Below are positions 19,435-28,807 of a stretch of 64,000 nucleotides of DNA, piece by piece. Numbering within the stretch: position 1 is the first letter of the stretch; each line of letters starts with the position of its first letter. The DNA is from Eubacterium sp. AF22-9 (lineage in GTDB: Bacteria > Bacillota > Clostridia > Lachnospirales > Lachnospiraceae): contig QRVH01000005.1 in the NCBI GenBank assembly GCA_003458705.1, positions 33,930-97,929 of the forward strand, given 5' to 3'. The notes beneath the pieces were generated by a model. The model searched no databases and was not told where the DNA came from. It was given only the letters and a program-made list of their open reading frames with translations. A program made the translations under genes and the position numbers.

Positions 19435-20694
19435 TTATAATTCCGCCAGTCCGGCAAGTGCAACATATTTTTCTGATACTGTAAACCATGTAGGGAAATC
19501 TGTTATTCCTGACTGTGGCAGATTGAATATCCGCTGGAACTCCTTAACCGCTGCTGCCGTCTGCTCACCATATATTCCATCAGTACTTAGGACCGGAATA
19601 GAATTATAATACTCCCCAATAAGGTTAAGCTGTTCCTGAAGCTGTCTTACCTTCTGCCCTGATGAACCTATATCAAGATTAGTTCCCGGCCATGAATAAG
19701 GAATTCCGCTTATCTGTTCTGCAGCATTAATATACACATCCTGACCATAATAATATCTTAATATATCAATCGATGAATAATTCTGATCTCCCAGATACTT
19801 GCTTCCCCACTGTGAAAGCCTGTTAGGACATGTCACTCTCTTTCCATCACAATACTGTGTAAGTATTGGCTGCTTTACATTAGGTCTTGATATGTAATTG
19901 TCAAATATATCATCTACTACCTGTGATATACTTTCGAACACATTTCTTCCATTAACCCATTTCTGGTCATATGCAGTTGATGAAGTTATTGTAAAATCAT
20001 AAAATTTGTTTCTGTACCATTCTGTATATACCCGGTTTAATGTAAATGACATAATAGCAAGCACATTTGCCTCAATTGTCTGCCTCGGCCATGTTGAATA
20101 TATCTCAGAGCTTGCTACATTCTTAATATAATCCTTATAAGTAACATAATAATTATCTGCCTCAGTATCTTTAGGCGGTCCGTCATGTACAACTACAATT
20201 TCAGGAACAACAACTCTGTCAAGCACAATTTCACCCGACTGTCCCATAGGCTTAATCTCTTCTTCATCAATCTTAGGTGGGTAATCTCCATATAATGTGT
20301 TAACAGGTATGACTATATTATTCTGTGAATTATCCCTTGCAGACATCTTTACATTCTGAATGCTTAGCTCCCCCGAAAACATATCACTGCCTGATATATT
20401 TACATTATCAAATCCTGGCGCACTTACAGCTATGTCATACTCTGAAAATGGCTGCCTGTTCCCCGGTTCCATGCTATATTCAATTGGAGGCGTTCTTAAG
20501 TCGTTAAATATACTTATCCCGTCTCCGTCTGTACCACTTTCTCCTATTATATTATCAGGATTTCCTGTATACGACAGTCTTACAGCCGCTCCTTTAATTG
20601 GCACATTTTCTTCATTGACAACACTTACCTTCAATCGGCCTTTATCAATATTATTTTCTGGCACTTCAAATGTATGTACATATCCAACGTTCAT
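19435..20694 (-). CDS. SpoIID/LytB-like protein with C-terminal peptidoglycan-binding domain
   Basis: 419 residues in three parts. The first, about residues 15-75, is a carboxypeptidase-regulatory/Ig-like beta domain (GRLKVSVVNEENVPIKGAAVRLSYTG). The middle, about residues 200-335, ends in LSQWGSKYLGDQNYSSIDILRYYYG, the closing pattern of SpoIID-type lytic transglycosylases. The last, about residues 345-410, is a PG_binding_1 domain (IGSSGQKVRQLQEQL, TDGIYGEQTAAAVKEFQ). No signal peptide is visible, so export or forespore location is unclear. Divergent from the amidase gene, so both probably act on cell wall. The enzymatic call is moderate. Confidence 0.75.
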   Translation of the reverse strand: MNVGYVHTFEVPENNIDKGRLKVSVVNEENVPIKGAAVRLSYTGNPDNIIGESGTDGDGISIFNDLRTPPIEYSMEPGNRQPFSEYDIAVSAPGFDNVNISGSDMFSGELSIQNVKMSARDNSQNNIVIPVNTLYGDYPPKIDEEEIKPMGQSGEIVLDRVVVPEIVVVHDGPPKDTEADNYYVTYKDYIKNVASSEIYSTWPRQTIEANVLAIMSFTLNRVYTEWYRNKFYDFTITSSTAYDQKWVNGRNVFESISQVVDDIFDNYISRPNVKQPILTQYCDGKRVTCPNRLSQWGSKYLGDQNYSSIDILRYYYGQDVYINAAEQISGIPYSWPGTNLDIGSSGQKVRQLQEQLNLIGEYYNSIPVLSTDGIYGEQTAAAVKEFQRIFNLPQSGITDFPTWFTVSEKYVALAGLAEL

Positions 20695-20792
20695 AATCTG
20701 TCCTCTTTCTCATCTTAAGATAAATATATGTGACAGGTACGCTTATTATGTCTTTTGCATACAATAATATGATTAATGTTATCGGAGATATT

Positions 20793-21707
20793 ATGGCTCA
20801 ATATAAGATAGCTGTAGATGCCGGACACGGCGGTAGCGACTATGGTGCAACATATAATGGCAGAGCTGAGAAAGATGACAACTTAAAGCTCGCTCTTGCC
20901 GTAGGTGATATATTAGAAAAAAATGGTATTGACGTTGTGTACACCCGTACTACTGATGAATATGAGACACCTTTTAAAAAAGCAACTGATGCCAATGATG
21001 CTAAGGCTGATTATTTTGTTTCAATCCACAGAAATTCATCCCCTACGCCTAACCAGTACACAGGCGTGGAAACTCTTGTTTACAATAATTCCGGTATTAA
21101 ATCACAGATGGCTGCCAATATCAATTCTGAGCTGGAAAAGGCTGGCTTTAAAAATCTTGGAATTACCGAACGTCCTAACCTTGTTGTACTCAAACGGACA
21201 AAAATGCCTGCCGTACTTGTAGAAGCCAGCTTTATTAACAACGATAAAGATAATGAAACATTTGATAAGAACTTTAACCAGATTGCAAATGGAATCGCAG
21301 ATGGTATTCTTAAGACCCTTGGAATTAAACCAAAGACAAATAATACTACTGCACAGGCTACTTCAGGTGAAGTCCCATCAGTGAAATCAGATTCTGCCAA
21401 ATCCGCTGAAATCATGCCTGCAGCATGCGAAAAAAAGCCTGCACCTCCTGCTAAACCAGCATGTAACTGTGATGATGACCTTTCTCCTGAGCCACTTTAT
21501 CGTGTTCAGGTTGGTGCCTACCGCAATAAAAATAATGCAGACCGCATGCTTAATTCCCTGCTTATTGAAGGATTCCCAGCTTTTATCATATATGAGAATG
21601 ACTATTATAAAGTTCAGGTTGGTGCTTTCAGACAGCTTTCAAACGCCATTAAAATGGAGCAGAAGCTGCGTAAATTCCGCTACAACACCTACATTGTATA
21701 CTCATAA
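20793..21707 (+). CDS. N-acetylmuramoyl-L-alanine amidase with SPOR domain
   Basis: Zinc amidase cleaving the glycan-peptide bond of peptidoglycan. From the Met at 20793 (MAQYKIAVDAGHGG, with GGAGA about 4 bases upstream) it has the Amidase_3 fold: zinc ligands in AGHGG, a Glu/His region with SIHRNSS, and the catalytic Glu in VLVEASFINN. A Pro/Ala/Lys linker with a CNCDDD segment leads to a C-terminal SPOR domain (YRVQVGAYRNKNNADRML) of about 70 residues that binds denuded glycan at division or sporulation septa. An in-frame upstream start at 20730 is possible. No classical signal peptide is seen. Confidence 0.9.
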   Translation: MAQYKIAVDAGHGGSDYGATYNGRAEKDDNLKLALAVGDILEKNGIDVVYTRTTDEYETPFKKATDANDAKADYFVSIHRNSSPTPNQYTGVETLVYNNSGIKSQMAANINSELEKAGFKNLGITERPNLVVLKRTKMPAVLVEASFINNDKDNETFDKNFNQIANGIADGILKTLGIKPKTNNTTAQATSGEVPSVKSDSAKSAEIMPAACEKKPAPPAKPACNCDDDLSPEPLYRVQVGAYRNKNNADRMLNSLLIEGFPAFIIYENDYYKVQVGAFRQLSNAIKMEQKLRKFRYNTYIVYS

Positions 21708-21711
21708 TTAT

Positions 21712-21757
21712 AAAATCAGCACCAGACTGAATATTTTCAATCTGGTGCCTGATTTTA
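21712..21757. terminator. Bidirectional terminator between amidase and flotillin genes
   Basis: AATCAG-GCACCAGA type stem (21712-21726 with 21741-21756) with A and T tracts on either side serves both converging genes. Confidence 0.82.
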
Positions 21758-21767
21758 ACTATAGCAA

Positions 21768-23320
21768 TTAGTTTTCTTCTGAATTTGGAACTAAATTCTT
21801 CACTTCTGCTTCTTCACTTGCAGCAGCGCTCATTCCTTCCGGAAATCCAGTAAAATTCACGTTCTTAGTAGTCTTTGCATCATATGTATTAGCTTTCATG
21901 ACTTCTGTAAGGTCAAAGCCTGTAGTCTCTTTGATACTCTCTATAGTCTTTGCAAGTACTGATGGCACATTACCGCTAAATGTTCCCACACCATTTTCAC
22001 CAGAACCACCGTCAATAATTGTAACCTTATCAATGCTTTCAAGTGGTTTAGCTATTGCCTCAGCCATCTCTGGAAGAACTTTAATAATCATCTCTGTCAT
22101 TGCTGCTTTACCATATTTCGCCATAGCTTCTGCTTTCTTCTCCATAGCTTCCGCCTCAGCAAGACCTTTGGCCTTAATACTTTCAGCATCAGCCATACCT
22201 TTTGCTTTAATGGCCTCAGCTCAGCAATTCCCTGTGCCTTTACCGCTTCAGCTTCCTGTTCTTTTGCGAATCTGTCAGCCTCTGCCTGTGCTTTCTTAGC
22301 TTCTGCCTGCTTCTGTATTTCAAACTGCTTTGCTTCTGCTTCCTTCTGTCTCTGATAAAGCTGTGCATCAGCCTTCTGCTGTGCAGCGTATTTCTCTGCT
22401 TCTGCCTGTTTACGGATATCAGCATCAAGTGTCTTTTCCTTAACAGCAATCTCTTTTTCTCTTAATTCAATTTCCTTCTCCTGCTTTGCTATATTAGCAT
22501 TTGCAGTTGTAATTTCGATTGTTTTTCTCTGTTCCTGCTGTTGGATTTCATATGCAGCATCCGCCTCAGCCTTCTTGACATCAGCAGTTTTCTTTAATTC
22601 CTGCTTTTTAATTTCGAGTTCATTATTTCTTTCTGCAATTGCTGTCTCTGCTTCAATTCTTGCATCATTAGCCTGCTTGGTTGCATTAGCCTTTGCAACA
22701 GCTATATCTCTTTCAGACTCAGCTCTTGATATCTGTGCCGACTTACTGATACTTACAACCCTGTCAATACCAAGATTTTCAATAACATTACCCTCATCAG
22801 TAACATTCTGGACATTAAAGCTTACAATTTCAAGACCCATTCTTGCCATATCCGGTGCAGCATTCTCCTGTACCTTCTCAGCAAACATTTTTCTGTCCTG
22901 AACAATATCTTCAAGTCTCATCTGTCCTATAATCTCACGGACATTACCTTCTAACACATCCCCTACAGAATTTCTAATATAATCTTCATTCTTATTTAGG
23001 AAATTGCTGGCTGCTTTTTCAAGCATTTCTGTTGTTGAACCAACCTTAATCTTAACGGCTGAATCAATATTAACATTAATATACTCATTAGTAGGAACTG
23101 ATTCCTTAGTCTTTACATCTACTGAAATCATTTTAAGTTCCAGTCTGTCAACTCTCTGTAAAAACGGTATTCTTAATGCTGATTTACCAATTACAAACTT
23201 TGGATGTTTTCTAAGACCTGAAACAATCAATGCCCTGTCTGTTGGTGCTTTAATATAACTTGCAAATATAAATATAATCAGCAAGACTATTATAATTCCT
23301 ATAACAATTGCTATTTCCAT
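21768..23320 (-). CDS. floT: Flotillin-like SPFH domain membrane protein (frameshifted as read)
   Basis: Scaffold protein of membrane microdomains. The Met at 23320 (MEIAIVIG) follows a GGGGG site. One N-terminal membrane segment leads into an SPFH domain of about residues 25-210 (APTDRALIVSGLRKHPKFVIG), then a long Ala/Glu/Lys coiled coil (EAEKYAAQQKADAQLYQ) typical of FloT. The frame breaks near 22218, where one G is missing from GAGGCTGAGG. Repaired, it reads GIAEAEAIKAKGMADAESIKAKG and runs to the flotillin tail ending at 21768, about 517 residues. The error context AGCTCAG on the plus strand recurs in other broken genes here. Confidence 0.9.
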
Positions 23321-23370
23321 ATTATCCCCCATATTATCTTAGTGAATTATTTTATTATTTCATTAGTATT

Positions 23371-25197
23371 TTAATTACCTGACAATGCTGCTGAAAATAA
23401 CTGCTTATAAAGATCATCGCTTATTATCTTTTTGAATACAGCAGAATTCTTGACAAACTCTGTCACAAGTGCTGTCTGCTGTGCAGATGTCATCTTGTCT
23501 ACATTCACAGGATTAGAAAAGCTTGATGTTGAATATTTCATTGAGCTGAACTCTTTCTGTGAATAGTCACCTGTAATCTTCATATTAGCTTTAACATCAT
23601 CTATATTCATATCTATAGACATATTGTTAATAGCTACTGTGCTTCCTGATAATGAACAATCAAGTGCCATCTTCATGTATTCGCTTCCCTGTTTCATATC
23701 AAAAGCTACAGATGATCTGTTATCTGCATTCTGTACTGTAAATTTCATGTTAGTATCATCAGCATTTGCTTCAATTACAACATAATCAGAAATATTATCT
23801 TTTCCTACAAAAGAAATTGCTATAGTTCCATTTGAATTTCCATTAACATCAGCATTATCAATTGAAATTCTTACAATTGCATCATCCTTATTAACATACA
23901 TTGAAAAAGTTACAGGATCCATTCCCTGAATTGATGATGCCACTTCTTTCTTAAGACTGTCCTGTGTTACACCTGCAATAGTAAGCATTGACATATATGT
24001 TGATGTTGTTGTATCTGCATATAATGCATCAATTGCTGCATTAACGCCTGCCTTAACAGCCTCTTCTGTAACTGTCACACTATATTCTGTAACTTCAATA
24101 TCGCCATTATCTGACTTATATGTAAGGCTGTCATTCTTACCATACTGGCATGCATCTGCAAATGCATCAATACCCTTAGCTAATGCTTTGGCTGCCGCCT
24201 TGGCTGGTTCCTTATACTGTGAAAAATCACCTGAATTTAATACTGAAAGGTAACTTGATATATCACTCATATCAAATGAATAACCAAATGAAGAATCAAT
24301 ATCTGTATCCTTAGCAATCTGATCTACTGACATACTGAATGTCTCTGTAAATAATTCAGGAATCTTGAAATACACTGTCGAACCATCAGTATAGAATGAA
24401 ACAGTAAGTAATTCTGTGCTGCCATTCTGAAGCTTTAAGTCTCCGGCAGCTTTCTGTAATGAAGTATCTGTCTGTATATCATACTTAATTGAATCAGCTT
24501 TGACATACTTACTATATGACTCACCATTAACAGTCATATTATCAAACTTAAATGTTCCAGAAATTTCGTTCTTATCCGATACTGTATTAGTACCTAAATT
24601 ATTAAATAACTTATCAACAGAATCTTCAAGTGACGCACCAACATTCTTAATAGCTGTTACTGCCTGCTTTGTAGGTGATAACTCTTTCTTTAACTTAGGA
24701 AGTACAACAATAACAACTGCTGTTATTACAGCTGCAAGTGCAATTAATATAACTGCAACTAATGGCCACTTCTTCTTTTTCTTCTTAGGCTGTGGCTGCA
24801 TAGGATCTGCTGCCTGATATCTTGGAACATCTACATTAACAGGTGGAACTGCACCAAACTGTGGCTGAGTTCCGAACTGCTGTTGTGATGCAGCATTAAA
24901 CTGTGGCTGTGTACCAAACTGCTGCTGTGGTGTCACATCTGCCTGTGGCTGTGTACCAAACTGCTGCTGTGGTGTCACATCTGCCTGTGGCTGTGTACCA
25001 AACTGCTGTACTGGCTGGCTCTGTACCGGCTGTGCTGCTACCGGCTCACTCTGTACTGGTGTTTCCTGTACCGGCTGTGCTACTACCGGTTCACTCTGTA
25101 CCGGTGTCTCCTGTACTGGCTGTGGATTCAAAGGATTTCCACACTTGGGACAAAATTTTGCTGTCCCTGCATTATATCCGCATTTTGTGCAAAACAT
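23371..25197 (-). CDS. Zinc-ribbon membrane-anchored protein with Gln/Pro repeats
   Basis: 608 residues. An N-terminal zinc ribbon (CTKCGYNAGTAKFCPKCG) is followed by about 100 residues of Gln/Pro/Val low complexity with tandem FGTQPQADVTPQQQ and QPVQETPVQSEP repeats. Next come a lysine run, one transmembrane helix (WPLVAVILIALAAVITAVVIVV near residues 145-165), and a large extracytoplasmic part rich in Ser/Asp/Thr. The outer part resembles lipoprotein-like folds of unknown role in Firmicutes. No catalytic motif is seen. A topology with the zinc ribbon in the cytoplasm is likely. Function unknown. Confidence 0.8.
   Translation of the reverse strand: MFCTKCGYNAGTAKFCPKCGNPLNPQPVQETPVQSEPVVAQPVQETPVQSEPVAAQPVQSQPVQQFGTQPQADVTPQQQFGTQPQADVTPQQQFGTQPQFNAASQQQFGTQPQFGAVPPVNVDVPRYQAADPMQPQPKKKKKKWPLVAVILIALAAVITAVVIVVLPKLKKELSPTKQAVTAIKNVGASLEDSVDKLFNNLGTNTVSDKNEISGTFKFDNMTVNGESYSKYVKADSIKYDIQTDTSLQKAAGDLKLQNGSTELLTVSFYTDGSTVYFKIPELFTETFSMSVDQIAKDTDIDSSFGYSFDMSDISSYLSVLNSGDFSQYKEPAKAAAKALAKGIDAFADACQYGKNDSLTYKSDNGDIEVTEYSVTVTEEAVKAGVNAAIDALYADTTTSTYMSMLTIAGVTQDSLKKEVASSIQGMDPVTFSMYVNKDDAIVRISIDNADVNGNSNGTIAISFVGKDNISDYVVIEANADDTNMKFTVQNADNRSSVAFDMKQGSEYMKMALDCSLSGSTVAINNMSIDMNIDDVKANMKITGDYSQKEFSSMKYSTSSFSNPVNVDKMTSAQQTALVTEFVKNSAVFKKIISDDLYKQLFSAALSGN
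24908..24991 (-). repeat. Two perfect 42-bp tandem repeats within the zinc-ribbon protein gene
   Basis: 24908-24949 and 24950-24991 are identical, 14 codons each (FGTQPQADVTPQQQ). Degenerate copies follow on both sides. In-frame low-complexity repeats of this type expand and contract readily. Confidence 0.93.
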
Positions 25198-25317
25198 AAC
25201 ATTTCTCCCCTCTCTTGTTTTTTAATTATAGTATCAAATAAAATGTATATTTTCAATGAAAAAAATATGCCACAAACTGCTCTTTCATATCCGTTTCTGC
25301 ACGATTCAAAGCATAAT

Positions 25318-25806
25318 TTACATTTTACAGTACTTTTTAAATTCGTAGCACAAATCAAAGTATGTGTGTTCCTCACTCATCTGTGTAACTTTCCATTCTG
25401 GCATCTTATCCAGATTAGGAAAATGTGCATCTGCATCATACTTATAATCAACACTCGTTATGTGTGCCACATCGCAATATGGAAGAAACTGTTCAAATAC
25501 AGATTCTCCACCGATTACATATATATCCTCTGACTTATATGATGCAACCTTTTCAAGTGCCTCTTCTACTGAATGTACTACAACTACTCCGTCCTTCTTA
25601 TAAGTCAAGTCATTGGTAAGTACGACATTATATCTGTCTATAAGAGCTGTTCTGTCTGTAATCTGCTCATAAGTCTTTCTTCCCATTATTGCAGCTTTTC
25701 CAGCTGTTTCCATTCGGAAAAGCTTAATATCTTCCGGAATATTAACAAGAAGATGTCCCTGTTTTCCTATTGACCAGTTCTTATCTACTGTTGCTATCAG
25801 ATTCAT
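25318..25806 (-). CDS. folA: Dihydrofolate reductase
   Basis: Reduces dihydrofolate to tetrahydrofolate with NADPH. The 162 residues show the typical start MNLIATVDKNWSIGKQGHLL, the folate-binding Asp region DIKLFRMETAGKAAIMGRKTYE, and YVIGGESVFEQFLPY at the NADPH site. The ATG lies two bases after the hflX stop, so translation is probably coupled and the gene is the last of the cmpB-like/gdpD/ptsI/hflX/folA cluster. The region 25198-25317 upstream of the next gene holds nothing else visible. Confidence 0.95.
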   Translation of the reverse strand: MNLIATVDKNWSIGKQGHLLVNIPEDIKLFRMETAGKAAIMGRKTYEQITDRTALIDRYNVVLTNDLTYKKDGVVVVHSVEEALEKVASYKSEDIYVIGGESVFEQFLPYCDVAHITSVDYKYDADAHFPNLDKMPEWKVTQMSEEHTYFDLCYEFKKYCKM

Positions 25807-25808
25807 AA

Positions 25809-27050
25809 TTACAACTTCCCTTCTATCTCCTTAGGAACATAGGCAAGCACCTTAATTCCGTCTTCTGTGTACTCTTCACTTTCAAGCTGTCCGAACTGTC
25901 TTATAAGATTTATCTTACCTGCTTCTCTGTAAGAAAATACTCTTTCAATTCTTATTCTGCTCTTAAGAATAATTTCCTGTAAGCACTCTTTAAATGCTTC
26001 AAGGCCATTGCCTCTTACGGCAGATATATTGTATGTGTAGTCTGCATGCAAATCCTTAGCTGCCGGCTTCTCCTGTAAAACATCACATTTATTAAACAAT
26101 GTAACAACAGGCTTTCCTTCAACACCTAACTGCTTAAGTGTTGCATATACTGTTGACATCTGCTGTTCATAGTCCGGGTTGGATACATCAACAACATGCA
26201 CTATAATGTCTGCATACTTTGCCTCTTCAAGAGTACTCTTGAATGCTTCAATAAGATTATGTGGAAGCTTTCTTATAAATCCGACTGTATCAGTAAGCAA
26301 CACTTTCTCTCCATTAGGAAGTTCCATACTTCTTGTTGTAGGGTCAAGTGTTGCAAAAAGCTTATCCTCCGACAGCACGCCCGCATCAGTAAGCTTGTTA
26401 AGAAGTGTTGATTTGCCGGCATTAGTATATCCAACTATAGCCGCAACAGGTGTTGATGTCTTAGCTCTTTTGCTTCTCTGGACATCTCTGTGTTCCTTCA
26501 TATCCTTAAGGTCTGCTGAGAGCTTTGATATTCTGTCCCTTATAAGTCGTCTGTCTGTCTCAATCTTTTTCTCACCGGGACCTCTTGTTCCTATTCCGCC
26601 ACCAAGTCTTGACATTGATGTTCCGAAACCCGCAAGTCTTATTGAACGGTACTTTAACTGTGCCATCTCAACCTGAATCTTACCTTCACTTGATGTAGCT
26701 CTTGCCGCAAATATGTCAAGAATAACCATTGTTCTATCCATTACCTTGATTCCAAGCTCATCCTCAAGATTCTTAAACTGGGCAGGACTTAATTCATCAT
26801 CACATATAATTCCCGTAGCATCAAGCTCATCAATCATAAGTCTTAATTCTTCAATCTTACCTTTGCCAATATATGTTGCAGGGTGAAAGTTATCTCTTGT
26901 CTGAATCATTCTTCCAACTGTCTGCGCGCCTGCTGTCTTAGCAAGCTCTCCAAGCTCATCAAGAGAGCGTTCTGTATCATCATCTGTATCAAATGCTACT
27001 CCAACCAGAATAACTCTCTCGATAATCTCATCTGTCTCATAAACTGCCAT
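25809..27050 (-). CDS. hflX: GTPase HflX
   Basis: Ribosome-associated GTPase that splits stalled or heat-damaged ribosomes. 413 residues: an N-terminal HflX nucleotide-binding domain (THDD region with DDELSPAQFKNLE), the glycine-rich linker RLGGGIGTRGPGEKKIETDRR, G1 GYTNAGKSTL near residue 208, G3 DTVGFI and G4 NKCD. It starts 14 bases after the ptsI stop, and an AAAGGAAA site precedes the ATG. Confidence 0.97.
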   Translation of the reverse strand: MAVYETDEIIERVILVGVAFDTDDDTERSLDELGELAKTAGAQTVGRMIQTRDNFHPATYIGKGKIEELRLMIDELDATGIICDDELSPAQFKNLEDELGIKVMDRTMVILDIFAARATSSEGKIQVEMAQLKYRSIRLAGFGTSMSRLGGGIGTRGPGEKKIETDRRLIRDRISKLSADLKDMKEHRDVQRSKRAKTSTPVAAIVGYTNAGKSTLLNKLTDAGVLSEDKLFATLDPTTRSMELPNGEKVLLTDTVGFIRKLPHNLIEAFKSTLEEAKYADIIVHVVDVSNPDYEQQMSTVYATLKQLGVEGKPVVTLFNKCDVLQEKPAAKDLHADYTYNISAVRGNGLEAFKECLQEIILKSRIRIERVFSYREAGKINLIRQFGQLESEEYTEDGIKVLAYVPKEIEGKL

Positions 27051-27064
27051 ATATATATTTCCTT

Positions 27065-28792
27065 TTACTTTTTATTTCTTTCTGATATATAGTCACTAAG
27101 ATAGTCTGTTACTTCTTTCTCAGTTGCCATTGACATAACCTTATCTGTTACAAGTCCGGCTTCTTTAATTGACCAGTCTGCAATTGTCTTTCTCGTCTCT
27201 AATACCTTTCCTGTTGATACTGAAAATTCATCCAGACCAAATGATAAAAGTATCGGAGCCATTAAAGCATTTGCAGCTGCCTCACCACACATTCCGGCTT
27301 CAATACCTGCATTATGGGCACATTCTATTATCCTTCTTATAAGCCTTAATACTGCCGGATTAAATGCGGAATACAGATATGCCACATTTTCATTGCATCT
27401 GTCTACTGCAATAGTATACTGTGTAAGGTCATTAGTACCAATTGAAAAGAAATCAGCCTCCTTTGCTAATGTATCTGCCATAACAGCAGCAGCCGGAGTT
27501 TCAATCATAATGCCTGTCTGGATATTCTTATCATAATTAATTCCGTTACGGTCAAGGTCGCTGCATATCTTCTTAATCAGCTCTTTCACCTGTCTTACTT
27601 CATTAACTGATGTAATCATAGGTATCATAATTCTTATAGAGCCATATGCACTTGCCCTTAGAATTGCACGAAGCTGTGTTGTAAATATATCAACTCTGTC
27701 AAGGCAGAATCTTATTGCACGGTATCCTAAAAATGGATTAGCCTCTTTGGTAAGTCCCATATAAGGAATATCCTTATCTCCACCAATATCAAGTGTTCTT
27801 ATTGTAAGTGGCATGCCTTTTGTCAGCACTGCTGCCTTCTTATATTCCTCAAACTGTTCCTCCTCTGTCGGCAGCGCATTCTTATTAAGAAAGAGAAACT
27901 CCGTCCTGAAAAGTCCCACGCCTTCAGCTCCGTCCTTAACTGCCTTGGCTGCTTCATCAGCTCCACCAATATTGGCAGCAAGCATAACCTTCTTTCCATC
28001 AGCTGTCTCTGTGCTTTTATTAATAAAGGTCTTTAATTCCTCAATATGTTCTTCATATTTTTTCTTTTTCTTCTCATATATAGAAAGTGTACGCTGTGTA
28101 GGATTAATGAAAACCTCACCGTATGCTCCGTCTATTATTATAGAGTCACCGTTATTTACCTTGTTAAGTATTCCCTTTACACTAAGTACTGCGGGAATTT
28201 CAAGTGCTCTTGCAAGAATTGAAGCATGCGCCGTATCGCCACCCTTTTCAGCTATAATACCTGCAACATGTGCTATGTCCATAGAAGCTGTCATCGATGG
28301 CTTAATCTCATCCGCAACAATAACAGTATTATCCGGAAGATTAGTAAGGTCAAATGCTTTCGTTCCCTGCAATATCTGTATCATTCTTTCTCTCATATCC
28401 TGAATATCAGTAACACGCTGCTGCATATCAGGATTATCCATTGAAGAAAACAATTGAATCAGCTTATTACACACATCATCAAAAGCTGCTTCTGCACATA
28501 TATGACTATTATCAATTGCAGCAACAACTTCATCCTCTGTTGTTATATCTCTTGCAAGATATATCTGATTCTTAAGCACAAGTGCATCCTTGTCACACTC
28601 ACCAAGTTTTTTCTCCAGTTCAGACAATAATTCTTCCGTCTGCTCTATAAATGTTTTTCTGGCCTCAAAGAATCTTTTCTTCTCTTCTTCGGCATTATAA
28701 TGCGTTCCCCTGTTTACAACAGCACTGGCATTATAAACAATAAGAACATGTCCTATGCCAATTCCTCTTGAAGTTCCTATTCCTCTTTCCAT
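27065..28792 (-). CDS. ptsI: Phosphoenolpyruvate-protein phosphotransferase (PTS enzyme I)
   Basis: Transfers phosphate from PEP to HPr at the head of the sugar PTS. 575 residues: an N-terminal HPr-binding domain, the phospho-His motif GGDTAHASILARAL near residue 190, and a C-terminal PEP-binding barrel with GVGLFRTEFLFL, GTNDLTQYTIAVDR and the catalytic Cys in GMCGEAA. It is not next to a typical ptsH; an HPr-like gene with altered motif lies at 57 kb. Start ATG follows the gdpD stop by 15 bases. Confidence 0.97.
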   Translation of the reverse strand: MERGIGTSRGIGIGHVLIVYNASAVVNRGTHYNAEEEKKRFFEARKTFIEQTEELLSELEKKLGECDKDALVLKNQIYLARDITTEDEVVAAIDNSHICAEAAFDDVCNKLIQLFSSMDNPDMQQRVTDIQDMRERMIQILQGTKAFDLTNLPDNTVIVADEIKPSMTASMDIAHVAGIIAEKGGDTAHASILARALEIPAVLSVKGILNKVNNGDSIIIDGAYGEVFINPTQRTLSIYEKKKKKYEEHIEELKTFINKSTETADGKKVMLAANIGGADEAAKAVKDGAEGVGLFRTEFLFLNKNALPTEEEQFEEYKKAAVLTKGMPLTIRTLDIGGDKDIPYMGLTKEANPFLGYRAIRFCLDRVDIFTTQLRAILRASAYGSIRIMIPMITSVNEVRQVKELIKKICSDLDRNGINYDKNIQTGIMIETPAAAVMADTLAKEADFFSIGTNDLTQYTIAVDRCNENVAYLYSAFNPAVLRLIRRIIECAHNAGIEAGMCGEAAANALMAPILLSFGLDEFSVSTGKVLETRKTIADWSIKEAGLVTDKVMSMATEKEVTDYLSDYISERNKK

Positions 28793-28807
28793 TCATATGC
28801 CCCCATT

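Noticed and set aside
24908..24991. 42-bp duplication as part of the same artefact class as the other three duplications
   Set aside because: It is in frame, flanked by degenerate copies of the same peptide, and so is a normal low-complexity coding repeat.
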